This document shows positions 1 to 8,137 of a DNA stretch of 9,093 bases, in pieces. Position numbers and translations under genes: made by a program. Origin of the DNA: Proteiniphilum sp. UBA5267 (lineage in GTDB: Bacteria; Bacteroidota; Bacteroidia; Bacteroidales; Dysgonomonadaceae); contig DHTF01000022.1 of NCBI GenBank assembly GCA_002411515.1, positions 703-9,795 of the forward strand. The letters run 5' to 3'. Under the pieces are notes generated by a model, which saw only the letters and a list, made by a program, of their open reading frames with translations, was not told the origin of the DNA and ran no database searches. Every line of letters begins with the position of its first letter. The first letter of the stretch is position 1.

Positions 1-1283
1 CCGTTGGAACGTGTGCACATCCATAAATTACCCTGTCTGTCTGAATAGGCAGAATGCATCATGTTGGAAAAAAGCCAATGTTGGGAGAAGGGTTCATTGT
101 AAAACGGCGTTAAACGATCGTTGATTCTGTCGTAGATCGAAAACCCCCCTCCTCTTGGATGTACCCACAGACGATCGTTGTTATCTTCGAAAATAAAAAA
201 GTTGGGAGGAAATACGCTCGACACACTACTTTCTATAAAGGGTGTAAAATGGATATATTGCCGGGTATAGGGATTGAACTTTGAGACACCAAGTTGATCG
301 GTCTCCAGCCATATGTTCTTTGAGCGATCAATATAGCCGTTAAAGATTACGTTGAACTTTATGCCGGGAGACGTCCTATTATTGTACAACTCCATACTCC
401 CGTCGTGCATGTTGTATATAACAAATCCACCCTGGTTCGACAGGATGAGTACTTTCTCAGAAGAGATCTCGAGTATTGAAATAATATCGGAGAAAATACC
501 GGTGGAGAGTTGAGTAAAGGTACCTCCTTTCAAATCGTACTTCCAAATCATCCCTTTTCCGGAACCGAACCAAATTACATCGTCGAGCTCCATGACACAG
601 AAAAAAGGTGCCTTTCCCGTGAATTTGCCCCTGGATAAAGGATGAAAATAAAAAACAGACCCGCCCCCATCAGCAGGGAGCATCGTCAACCCTTCCTGGG
701 TTAATATCCAGGAATTACGGTCTTTGTCTTCGTGGATGGCATGGACATAGTTATCGGTTAAATTATGGTTCGCAGTATGATATACCTCTGCATTCAAAAG
801 GGAGTCCTTGATGGAAATACATCCGTGCTTCTCCGATAAAAGCCATACGACACCACTCTCCACGGGAACAATCTGACTGGCTGAGAATGTGCGTCCCTTA
901 CATGCCGCTAATGCGCTTGTCCCCAAGAAAGTGGCAGTTTCAACATCAAATCGAAACGCCTGATTATCGTAGGAAAGGATCCAGATATTGTGATACCTAT
1001 CCTCATACAGGTTATCAATCCTACTGCTTTTGGATTCGACCATATTACTGAAAGGCAGGTGATAAGTGGTGAATGTATATCCATCGAATTTACTCAAACC
1101 ATCCCATGTACTAAACCACATAAAACCCTTTTTGTCTTGCAGGATATCGGTGACAGTGTGTTGGGGAAGGCCATTTTCAGCTCCATAATGTACGAAGTAA
1201 GCTTCGGGCTGAGACATCAATTGCTGGACGCCATAGAGGAGTTTAAAAATGAAAAAAACAAATATGTAAAATTTTATTTTCAC
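1..1283 (-). CDS. Reg_prop beta-propeller sensor, probable hybrid two-component system (HTCS) regulator, N-terminal part
   Basis: The reading frame is open from a GTG at 1283 to the left edge (427 codons), so only the N-terminal part is present. Residues 1-24 form a signal-peptide-like segment (KIK, then a hydrophobic stretch FYIFVFFIFKLLYG). After it come Reg_prop propeller repeats: LPQHTVTDILQD...GFMWFSTWDGLSKFDGY at about 39-69, then repeats near 88-113, 175-202, 310-337, 360-384 and 408-424, most carrying the D(R/K)xxNxW signature. In the family this periplasmic sensor binds an oligosaccharide released from the target glycan and is followed by a Y_Y_Y domain, membrane helix, histidine kinase, receiver and AraC-type HTH; those parts lie outside the window, so HTCS identity is inferred. 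The gene is divergent from the susC operon, the expected place for its regulator. No ATG in this frame precedes the signal peptide and the upstream in-frame stop is near 1395, so GTG is the best start. Confidence 0.9.
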   Translation of the reverse strand, partial: MKIKFYIFVFFIFKLLYGVQQLMSQPEAYFVHYGAENGLPQHTVTDILQDKKGFMWFSTWDGLSKFDGYTFTTYHLPFSNMVESKSSRIDNLYEDRYHNIWILSYDNQAFRFDVETATFLGTSALAACKGRTFSASQIVPVESGVVWLLSEKHGCISIKDSLLNAEVYHTANHNLTDNYVHAIHEDKDRNSWILTQEGLTMLPADGGGSVFYFHPLSRGKFTGKAPFFCVMELDDVIWFGSGKGMIWKYDLKGGTFTQLSTGIFSDIISILEISSEKVLILSNQGGFVIYNMHDGSMELYNNRTSPGIKFNVIFNGYIDRSKNIWLETDQLGVSKFNPYTRQYIHFTPFIESSVSSVFPPNFFIFEDNNDRLWVHPRGGGFSIYDRINDRLTPFYNEPFSQHWLFSNMMHSAYSDRQGNLWMCTRSN

Positions 1284-1346
1284 TAAACAGATATTATGAT
1301 CACAAAATACAATGGTCGATTCCGAAGCAAACAAACAGCACAAATA

Positions 1347-1361
1347 TACGTGAACGACGTA
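1347..1361. repeat. small inverted repeat TACGT-N5-ACGTA
   Basis: TACGT (1347-1351) and ACGTA (1357-1361) are perfect reverse complements around GAACG. The repeat lies about 65 bases upstream of the sensor start, inside its predicted leader. A dyad of this size suits a dimeric DNA-binding protein or a small RNA stem, but five-base arms can arise by chance. A role as an operator is a guess. Confidence 0.3.
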
Positions 1362-1397
1362 CTGGAAACATATCCTGTACCATGGATTTCTCTCTTA

Positions 1398-1429
1398 CAA
1401 ATATATGTTTTATTTTGGTCCTTTTCCAA
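1398..1429 (-). promoter_or_regulatory. candidate promoter of the sensor gene (Bacteroidota -33/-7 type)
   Basis: Reading the minus strand, TTG (1429-1427) is followed after 21 bases by TATATTTG (1405-1398), an exact match to the TAnnTTTG -7 box of Bacteroidota housekeeping promoters. Transcription would start near 1391 and leave a leader of about 108 nt before the GTG start at 1283. The -7 box is good. The -33 box is only the minimal TTG, and the spacing is at the long end. Confidence 0.45.
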
Positions 1430-1512
1430 TATTATTTAAGATATAACAATTCAACACCCTATAAAAACCAATTTATCTCCTTTGTTTTCATCTATATGCA
1501 TTAATATTGCAA

Positions 1513-1541
1513 TTGAAGCCATGAAGCTTTATAAACCTTTG
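1513..1541 (+). promoter_or_regulatory. weak candidate promoter for the sus operon
   Basis: TTG (1513-1515) is followed after 18 bases by AACCTTTG (1534-1541), which matches five of the six fixed positions of TAnnTTTG. Transcription would start near 1548, just before the ATG codons at 1566, 1575 and 1590. Other TTTG cores at 1414-1417 (TTATTTTG) and 1481-1484 (CTCCTTTG) lack a TTG at proper spacing. A poor -7 match would fit a promoter needing an activator, but this is inference. Confidence 0.25.
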
Positions 1542-1589
1542 TCTCTTTTTTTTAACTTAAATAACATGAATGAAATGAATGAATATCAA

Positions 1590-4500
1590 ATGAAAAAGAA
1601 AGTGTCTTTCGGCATACTGCTTTTCCTTATTTTTTCTTTGAGCTTAACGGCTCAGGAAAGAATTATTCGTGGAACTGTAAAGGATATATATGGCGAACCG
1701 ATCATTGGCGCCAATGTGATGGTGAAAGGGACTGCTAATGGTGCCGCCACAGATATCGACGGGAACTATACTCTTTCAGCACCTGCCTCGGCAACAACAC
1801 TCCACATTTCCTACATCGGCATGAAAGAGGCTGAAGTAGGTATTACCGGCAACGTGGTCAATATTACCATGGAAGAAGATGTCTCGAGTCTCGACGAAGT
1901 AGTCGTTGTCGGTTACGGTACGCAACGCAGAAGAGACCTCACCGGTTCGGTATCTTCAGTAAATGCCGAAACACTGACGGCCGTGCCGGTAGCCTCCGCC
2001 GTGGAGGCAATTACCGGTAAGATGGCCGGTGTACAGGTGCTCACCACGGAGGGTTCACCTGATGCCGAGATGCGTATCCGCGTACGCGGTGGCGGATCCA
2101 TCACGCAGAGTAATGACCCCCTCTTCCTTGTGGATGGTTTCCCTGTGAGTACAATCACCGATATCCCACCCACCGACATCGAGTCTATCGACGTACTAAA
2201 AGATGCTTCCTCCACAGCCATCTACGGGTCACGGGGTGCCAACGGAGTAGTGATCGTCACCACCAAGTCGGGAAAGGCCGGCAAGCTACGGATGAGCTAC
2301 AACGCCTACTTCGGCGTGAAGAAAATTGCCAAAACACTCGATGTGCTCTCACCCTACGACTATGCATCCTGGCAGTATGAACTGGCGGCACTCAAAGGTA
2401 ACGACGCCATTGATAACTATAACTCATTCTTCGGCAACTATCAGGATCTGGACCTCTATCGAAATATACCTTACAACGATTGGCAGGATCTCACCTTCGG
2501 TCGTCCGGGTAGCTCCATGAACCACAGCCTGAGCCTCAATGGCGGGAGTGACAGGATGACCTACGCCTTCAACTTTTCCCATCTCTCCGACAAGGCGATC
2601 ATGGAAGATTCCGACTACCGGCGCAACAGCCTGAGTCTTAAACTGAACAACAAGACTACGGACCAAATTACACTCGACTTTTCGGTGCGCTACACCGATA
2701 CAAAGATCGACGGCGGAGGTGCGAACGATGCATCCAGTACGCTTGATACTGATAAGAGGCTCAAATACTCGGTGATCTACACCCCCATACCTTTAAAAAA
2801 CCTCGATGCCTCTGCCGGTAGTGCCGACGATGATCTGGGCAACCTCTACAATCCGCTCGTCTCCATCAGCGACAACGCACGCGAGAAGACACAAAAACGA
2901 CTCAACATGGCAGGCAGCGTCACCTGGGAGGTGATCGACAATCTGAAACTGCGTTCCGAGATGGGTATGGACCGGCAGGACGATGGCGATCAGCGCTACT
3001 GGGGCTTGTCCACCTATTATATCAAAAACTATCCCTCTGTCGACAACCAGGGCAAACCAGCTATCCGCCTTGTAAACAGGGAGCAGCAAACGTTAAGAAA
3101 CACCAACACGATCAATTATGATTTTAAAAAACTGCTTGCCGAAGATCACAATCTGAACATAATGGCAGGTCACGAATACATCATCCGCAAAGGAACTACC
3201 CTCACCGATGAAGTACACGGCTTTCCCACCACCTTTACCGCCAAGGATGCCTGGCGTCTCTCCTCGCAGGGTATGCCCTTTACCATCGACAACTACTATA
3301 ACGAAGATGACAAGCTGCTCTCCTACTTTGGCCGCCTCAACTACGATTATCAGGGAAAATACCTGCTCAGCGCAACCTATCGTGCTGATGCCTCCTCCAA
3401 GTTCAGCAAGGAAAACCGATGGGGTTACTTCCCCTCGGCCGCCGCTGCCTGGCGACTCTCCTCCGAACCCTTCATGGAAGGTGCCAAGGGATGGCTGGAC
3501 GACCTGAAGCTGCGTACCAGCTTCGGTACTGCCGGTAACAACAATATCCCCCCCGGTCAGCTTGTACAGATGTTCGAGTCGAAAGCCACTTCCTGGATTA
3601 ACGGCTTCTCCAGCTACTGGGCACCCTCCAAAGTGATGGCCAACCCCGATTTGAAATGGGAAACTACCATCACCCGCAACTTGGGAATCGACTTCACCCT
3701 TCTGGGTGGACGCCTGAGCGGAACGGTGGAAATCTATCGCAACAGCACCAGCGACCTGCTGATCGAGTTCCCCGTAGCAGGCACCGGTTACGACACACAA
3801 TACCGCAATATGGGTGAAAACCAGAATCAGGGGATCGAAACCACCCTCAACTGGTATGCTGTAAACAGGAAGAATTTCACCCTCAGCTTCAATGGTAACA
3901 TTGGCTTCAACAAGACCAGGATACAGAGCCTGGGAATCATGAATGACTTTGGCTATGAGACCTACTGGGCATCCTCCGAGATCGGGTACGACTACTGGAT
4001 CGCCAGAGGCGGTGCTGTGGGCCAGATGTACGGCTATCGTTCCGACGGTCGGTACGAAGTTGATGACTTTACCGGATACAGCGAATCCAACAACCGATGG
4101 AACCTCCAGGAAGGAGTGGCCGACGCCTCCGGTGTGGTGGGCACCATCCGTCCGGGATCAATGAAACTGAAGGATTTCGACGGAAATGGGATCATCGATG
4201 TGGAAGACCGGGAAATCATCGGGGATGCCAATCCGGTACATACTGGCGGGTTCACCCTTAACTCCACCTTCTACGGCTTCGATCTCGCTGCTGCTTTCAA
4301 CTGGAGCTATGGGAACGATATCTACAACGCGAACAAGATAGAATTTTCACATACTGGAAAATACCAATATCGCAATATGATCACCACCATGGAGCCGGGT
4401 AAACGCTGGACCAATTTGCGGGAGGATGGTACCATCAGCAACAATCCCGACGAACTGGCCACCATGAATGCCAATACCACGCTATGGTCACCACTTACCT

Positions 4501-4781
4501 CCCGCATGATCTTCAGTGACTGGGCGGTGGAAGATGGCAGCTTTCTGCGTTTGAATACTCTTACGCTGGGCTATACTCTCCCGAAAAGTCTTGTCAACAA
4601 GGCCAGAATTGAAAGCCTACGCCTCTATGTCACAGGTTACAATGTAGCCATCTGGACTAACTACTCCGGTTATGACCCGGAAGTGTCGACGGTAAGGAGA
4701 ACCAACCTCTCGCCGGGTGTCGATTATTCCGCCTATCCGAAAAGCCGCCAACTGGTATTTGGCGTGAACCTGAATTTTTAA
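1590..4781 (+). CDS. SusC/RagA-family TonB-dependent outer-membrane transporter
   Basis: With the chosen start the protein has 1063 residues, normal for SusC. Residues 1-22 are a signal peptide (MKKKVSFGILLFLIF...LTAQ). Residues 24-100 are a carboxypeptidase-regulatory-like domain (RGTVKD...GEPIIGANVMVKGT...TDIDGNY). Next come the SusC signature LDEVVVVGYG (101-110, TonB-box region), a plug domain (about 115-228, with RIRVRGGGS, PLFLVDG and DVLKDASSTAIYGSRGANG), and a long beta barrel ending in NLNF with terminal Phe. There is no STN domain, so sigma/anti-sigma signalling is unlikely. An EF-hand-like loop lies at 862-873. The protein should pair with the SusD product, 10 nt downstream, and import oligosaccharides with TonB energy. 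In-frame ATGs at 1566 and 1575 add only MNEMNEYQ and are possible alternatives; a TTG at 1482 is unlikely. Family assignment is very secure; substrate is inferred from neighbours. Confidence 0.97.
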   Translation: MKKKVSFGILLFLIFSLSLTAQERIIRGTVKDIYGEPIIGANVMVKGTANGAATDIDGNYTLSAPASATTLHISYIGMKEAEVGITGNVVNITMEEDVSSLDEVVVVGYGTQRRRDLTGSVSSVNAETLTAVPVASAVEAITGKMAGVQVLTTEGSPDAEMRIRVRGGGSITQSNDPLFLVDGFPVSTITDIPPTDIESIDVLKDASSTAIYGSRGANGVVIVTTKSGKAGKLRMSYNAYFGVKKIAKTLDVLSPYDYASWQYELAALKGNDAIDNYNSFFGNYQDLDLYRNIPYNDWQDLTFGRPGSSMNHSLSLNGGSDRMTYAFNFSHLSDKAIMEDSDYRRNSLSLKLNNKTTDQITLDFSVRYTDTKIDGGGANDASSTLDTDKRLKYSVIYTPIPLKNLDASAGSADDDLGNLYNPLVSISDNAREKTQKRLNMAGSVTWEVIDNLKLRSEMGMDRQDDGDQRYWGLSTYYIKNYPSVDNQGKPAIRLVNREQQTLRNTNTINYDFKKLLAEDHNLNIMAGHEYIIRKGTTLTDEVHGFPTTFTAKDAWRLSSQGMPFTIDNYYNEDDKLLSYFGRLNYDYQGKYLLSATYRADASSKFSKENRWGYFPSAAAAWRLSSEPFMEGAKGWLDDLKLRTSFGTAGNNNIPPGQLVQMFESKATSWINGFSSYWAPSKVMANPDLKWETTITRNLGIDFTLLGGRLSGTVEIYRNSTSDLLIEFPVAGTGYDTQYRNMGENQNQGIETTLNWYAVNRKNFTLSFNGNIGFNKTRIQSLGIMNDFGYETYWASSEIGYDYWIARGGAVGQMYGYRSDGRYEVDDFTGYSESNNRWNLQEGVADASGVVGTIRPGSMKLKDFDGNGIIDVEDREIIGDANPVHTGGFTLNSTFYGFDLAAAFNWSYGNDIYNANKIEFSHTGKYQYRNMITTMEPGKRWTNLREDGTISNNPDELATMNANTTLWSPLTSRMIFSDWAVEDGSFLRLNTLTLGYTLPKSLVNKARIESLRLYVTGYNVAIWTNYSGYDPEVSTVRRTNLSPGVDYSAYPKSRQLVFGVNLNF

Positions 4782-4791
4782 CCCTCAAAAG

Positions 4792-6567
4792 ATGATCAAT
4801 ATGAAAATAACAAAAAATATCACACTGATGCTACTCACATGCGGGCTATTCTTCAGTTCGTGTGATCTGGATGCACCCTCCCAGTCGGCTGCCGAAGGCT
4901 CTGTCGTCCTCTCCATTGAAGCATTGGCAGAAGGAGCAGTAATGGGTATACACCAGTCGTTCGGGGAGACCAACTCCTACCGCGGACGATATCTCCCCTA
5001 TTATGGCATCAACAGCGATGTGGAATGGATCAACGGTATCAATCCCACCCAACTGAATGACGCAGGCAAGTATGAACTGGCCACCTATGCCGCCTCGCCC
5101 GGTAACACGCAGATGAACACCGACAATAACGCATGGGCTAAATTCTACGAAGGCATCGAGCGAGCCAACAAGGCCATTGAAGGGCTCCGTAAATACGGAA
5201 AAGTAGATGAAAATCCCAGGATGGCTCAGCTGCTGGGCGAGGCACTCACCTTGCGGGCAGTAATCTACCTCGATCTGGTGAAAGCGTGGGGTGATGTGCC
5301 GGCACGCTTTGAGCCTATCACCACCGAGACGCTTTATCTACCGCGAACCGACCGTGACGTCATTTATAAGCAGCTGCTAGCCGACCTGGATGAGGCGGAA
5401 GAGCTGGTGGCATGGCCCAACGAAACCGACATCACCTCCAGCACCGAACGGGTAAACAAAGCATTCGTAAAGGGCCTGATAGCACGCATCGCCCTCTACG
5501 CCGGCGGCTTCTCGCAGCGGACTGACGGGGTACGTCGCAGCACAGACCCCGAGCTGAGTGTTGACAAGATGTACACTCTGGCAAAAGATAAAACTCTCGA
5601 GGTGATCCAAAAGGGTTCCAACACACTGGGATCATTCGAACAGAACTTCCGGCTGCTCTGTCAGGATAATGTGACCGCCGGCAGGGAATCACTCTGGGAG
5701 ATACCCTTTTCCGCCGGACGAGGACGTGTACTTTTTACGCTGGGTGTGCAACACAGAGCGGTTGACCAGTATACTGCACAAAACAAAGGTGGTACCAACG
5801 GCCCTTTGCCCTATCTTTTCTACGACTACGATGTGGAGGACCTGCGGCGCGATGTGACCTGTGTACCCTATGAGTGGTCCAACGCCAACCCGAGCCACCA
5901 GCAGCTCAGGAGCATCGACAACTGGTGCTTCGGCAAGCTACGCTACGAATGGATGAGCCGCCGTGTAACCTCCACCAACGACGACGGCATCAACTGGCAG
6001 TATATGCGACTGGCCGATATTTACCTGATGGCTGCTGAAGCGATTAACGAGCTGGAAGGTTCCGCAGCCGCAGCACCCTATCTGAAGCCTATCCTCGACA
6101 GGGCACTCCCGGCGGCGAAGGTGACCGCCTACATGGGCCAGGCAGCCGCCAGCAAAGAGTCATTCTTCAACGCAATCGTTGATCAACGAGCCCTGGAGTT
6201 TGCGGGCGAGAGCCTCCGCAAGGCAGACCTGATTCGCTGGAACCTGCTTAAGACCAAACTGGATGAAGCGAAACTGAAGATGACGCAACTGATTAGCCGT
6301 GTAGGGCCTTATGCAGACTTGCCAACAAAACTCTATTTCAAGACGGCAGACGACAAGGAAACACTGATTATCTACGGCCTGAACCACGGCGACAGCGATG
6401 AGGTCGGTGCAAGCCTCGGCTACGAGGGAAGTACCACCTGGTTCGACGCGGGCGATCTGACACCGGAACTGATCAATTCCCTCTACCAGAAGAATCCGGA
6501 TCAGAACCAGTATTGGCCCATCTGGCAAACATTTATCGATAGCAGTAACGGACAATTAACGAACTAA
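4792..6567 (+). CDS. SusD/RagB-family nutrient-binding outer-membrane lipoprotein
   Basis: A 591-residue lipoprotein with signal peptide and lipobox ending at Cys24 (LFFSSC), followed by DLDAPS. The N-terminal SusD-like domain includes the alpha-helical TPR-like segments with NKAIEGL and LLGEALTLRAVIYLDLVKAWGDVP (about 125-170). The C-terminal SusD/RagB domain contains YMRLADIYLMAAEAINEL (about 403-420) and DQRALEFAGESLRKADLIRWNLL (about 463-485), the family's usual helix near the C-terminus. In the SusCD complex it forms a hinged lid over SusC on the cell surface and captures glycan. Translation is probably coupled to susC (10-nt gap). A second Met at 4801 gives MKITKNITLM, an equally good signal peptide start. 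The ligand cannot be read from sequence; the operon context suggests pectin fragments. Confidence 0.96.
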   Translation: MINMKITKNITLMLLTCGLFFSSCDLDAPSQSAAEGSVVLSIEALAEGAVMGIHQSFGETNSYRGRYLPYYGINSDVEWINGINPTQLNDAGKYELATYAASPGNTQMNTDNNAWAKFYEGIERANKAIEGLRKYGKVDENPRMAQLLGEALTLRAVIYLDLVKAWGDVPARFEPITTETLYLPRTDRDVIYKQLLADLDEAEELVAWPNETDITSSTERVNKAFVKGLIARIALYAGGFSQRTDGVRRSTDPELSVDKMYTLAKDKTLEVIQKGSNTLGSFEQNFRLLCQDNVTAGRESLWEIPFSAGRGRVLFTLGVQHRAVDQYTAQNKGGTNGPLPYLFYDYDVEDLRRDVTCVPYEWSNANPSHQQLRSIDNWCFGKLRYEWMSRRVTSTNDDGINWQYMRLADIYLMAAEAINELEGSAAAAPYLKPILDRALPAAKVTAYMGQAAASKESFFNAIVDQRALEFAGESLRKADLIRWNLLKTKLDEAKLKMTQLISRVGPYADLPTKLYFKTADDKETLIIYGLNHGDSDEVGASLGYEGSTTWFDAGDLTPELINSLYQKNPDQNQYWPIWQTFIDSSNGQLTN

Positions 6568-6572
6568 TCACT

Positions 6573-8129
6573 ATGGAAAGAAAACAGAAATACAATATTA
6601 CACTTCTTGTCTTTCTGGCAGCTGTATTATTCAACTTCAGCTGTACTGACGACAGGGCGGAAGAACTGAAATCTATCAATTATGAGAGACTCTTCTCTCC
6701 CATCAGGATTGAAGCGTTCGTGATAAACCGTACGGATGCACGCCTGAACTGGACTCATAATAAGGATGTGGAGTCCTACTCACTGGAACTGTTTGCCGAC
6801 GACAGCCTCTCCTTCACCGGCACTCCGGAGAGAAGCTATAACGAGGTGACGGAAGATCAGCTACCTTACTACATACGGGAGCTTGATGGTGAGACCCGGT
6901 ACTCGGTACGCATAAAATCGGTGACAGCCGGCAGGACTGAATCGAAATGGAGTGCCATAACCTTCAAAACCGGTACTGAGAATATCTTCCAACCCTTCCA
7001 GAATGGCGATGTAGAAGCTACCGCTGTAACTCTGCGCTGGATACCGGGCCGGACACTCACCACAATCACCCTCGAGCCGGGAGGTATCACCCACCAGGTA
7101 ACATCTGCGGAGATAGCTGAAGGAAGCGCTACCATTGAAGGTCTCACCGATGAGACCAACTATACGGTTACTCTGAAGAACGGGACAAAGACAAGAGGTA
7201 TCCTCACCTTTATGACACTGGTGGACATCGGAAATGCCATTCCGGTACATCCGGAGGATGACTTCGCCGCTCTGCTGGCTGCGGCAAACGACGGTGATGC
7301 TTTTGCCCTCTTCCCGGGGACCTACGGTACAACAAGCAAATTTGTCGTGAACAAATCGGTTGAGATCAAAGGTGTATACCCGTTCAATCCACCGGTGCTG
7401 AACGGATATATATCCCTGGAAGAGGGTGCAGGTCTTCTGCTGAAAGATCTTGTGCTGGACGGTACGGGACTGGCTGAAGGTAATCAGTCCGTCGTTTTCA
7501 ACACCGCAAGCGTAAGTTACGGAGATTTGAAAATAGAAGGATGTGAAGTCAAAAATTATGTGAAAGGACTTTACTATTTAAATGTTGTTTCGGAAGTCAA
7601 CTCAATAACCATTAATAATTGCCTGATTCACAACATCGAATGCAACGGTGGCGACTTTATGGATTCACGCACGGGAGCGATCAGAACAATTACACTATCC
7701 AATTCGACTATCTACAATAGTGTGCTGGCACGTGACTTAATACGGTACGACGATAAGTCCTCTTCGTTCCCGGGGATAACATCAAAAATAATTGTGAACC
7801 ACAATACATTATACGGTGTGGCCAATAGCGGAAAAAGATTGTTATACATACGGTTTAAGGGTACAGAAATTTCATTTACGAATAATATTGTCGCCGAAAC
7901 TACGGCAATATTCTCAAATCAGAGCAGCACGTCTGTTCCTGTCTTTGGAAATAACAACTATTTCAATGCTCCAGGACTGTTCACCGGGGGGAGTACCTCT
8001 TCGCTCATCTTTGATGATTCCGCTTCAAGTGAAAATCCAGGGTTTATGAATGTATCCGATGGCAATTTCACTGTAACAAATGAATTGTTGAAAGCCAAAG
8101 GTACAGGTGATCCCCGTTGGGTGCAATAA
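6573..8129 (+). CDS. surface lipoprotein with fibronectin-III-like modules and DUF4957/DUF5123-type beta-helix; probable glycan-binding protein
   Basis: A 518-residue lipoprotein in the SusE/F position, starting 5 nt after susD. The signal peptide ends at lipobox Cys24 (LFNFSC), followed by TDDRAEE, an acidic stretch like those that direct Bacteroidota lipoproteins to the surface. Residues 44-133 look like a fibronectin type III domain (LNWTHNKDVESYSLEL...TRYSVRIKSV), and 140-216 like a second, degenerate one (VTLRWIPGR...TNYTVTLKNG). From about 225 the protein resembles a right-handed beta-helix: FAALLAAANDGDAFALFPGTY matches the opening of pectate-lyase/pectinesterase-like helices, followed by repeated short strands with Asn-rich turns (TINNCLIHNI, TLSNSTIYNS, SFTNNIV). 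The C-terminus GTGDPRW is typical of DUF5123 proteins, which together with DUF4957 are common in pectin PULs. No catalytic residues are recognised, so surface glycan binding is the likeliest role, but the function is inferred. GC content falls sharply after about 7500. Confidence 0.85.
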   Translation: MERKQKYNITLLVFLAAVLFNFSCTDDRAEELKSINYERLFSPIRIEAFVINRTDARLNWTHNKDVESYSLELFADDSLSFTGTPERSYNEVTEDQLPYYIRELDGETRYSVRIKSVTAGRTESKWSAITFKTGTENIFQPFQNGDVEATAVTLRWIPGRTLTTITLEPGGITHQVTSAEIAEGSATIEGLTDETNYTVTLKNGTKTRGILTFMTLVDIGNAIPVHPEDDFAALLAAANDGDAFALFPGTYGTTSKFVVNKSVEIKGVYPFNPPVLNGYISLEEGAGLLLKDLVLDGTGLAEGNQSVVFNTASVSYGDLKIEGCEVKNYVKGLYYLNVVSEVNSITINNCLIHNIECNGGDFMDSRTGAIRTITLSNSTIYNSVLARDLIRYDDKSSSFPGITSKIIVNHNTLYGVANSGKRLLYIRFKGTEISFTNNIVAETTAIFSNQSSTSVPVFGNNNYFNAPGLFTGGSTSSLIFDDSASSENPGFMNVSDGNFTVTNELLKAKGTGDPRWVQ

Positions 8130-8137
8130 CTGGCAAC

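Larger units (their letters stand above)
1284..1589. other. AT-rich divergent intergenic region between sensor and sus operon
   Basis: About 306 bases without a convincing gene separate the sensor start (minus) from the likely susC start (plus). The region is clearly richer in A and T than the genes. It contains a Bacteroidota-type promoter candidate reading left (1398-1429), a weaker one reading right (1513-1541), and a perfect inverted repeat TACGT-N5-ACGTA (1347-1361). The operon's regulator would be expected to bind here, but no known operator consensus could be matched by eye. The susC frame extends back to a TTG at 1482, but the peptide before 1566 does not look like part of a signal peptide, so this stretch is treated as leader. 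Confidence 0.6.

Noticed and set aside
990..1286. 98-codon open frame on the plus strand
   Set aside because: It is antisense to the sensor's signal peptide and first propeller repeat, which have clear family motifs in the other strand. The product resembles nothing known.
1482..1589. Extended susC N-terminus from TTG 1482 or ATG 1521
   Set aside because: The added residues would place a second hydrophobic stretch before a complete signal peptide, and the predicted sus promoter would lie inside them. The start at 1590 (or 1566/1575) gives a normal SusC N-terminus.
3093..3800. 235-codon open frame on the minus strand inside susC
   Set aside because: It lies entirely antisense to a strongly recognisable SusC barrel. 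Its Gly/Val-rich composition is what the complement of GC-rich barrel codons gives, and it shows no domain, signal or upstream promoter.
6160..6555. 131-codon minus-strand open frame inside susD
   Set aside because: It is antisense to the conserved SusD C-terminal domain and has no recognisable features.
6861..7250. 129-codon minus-strand open frame inside the lipoprotein gene
   Set aside because: It is antisense to the FN3-like modules, overlaps another similar antisense frame, and has no signal or domain.
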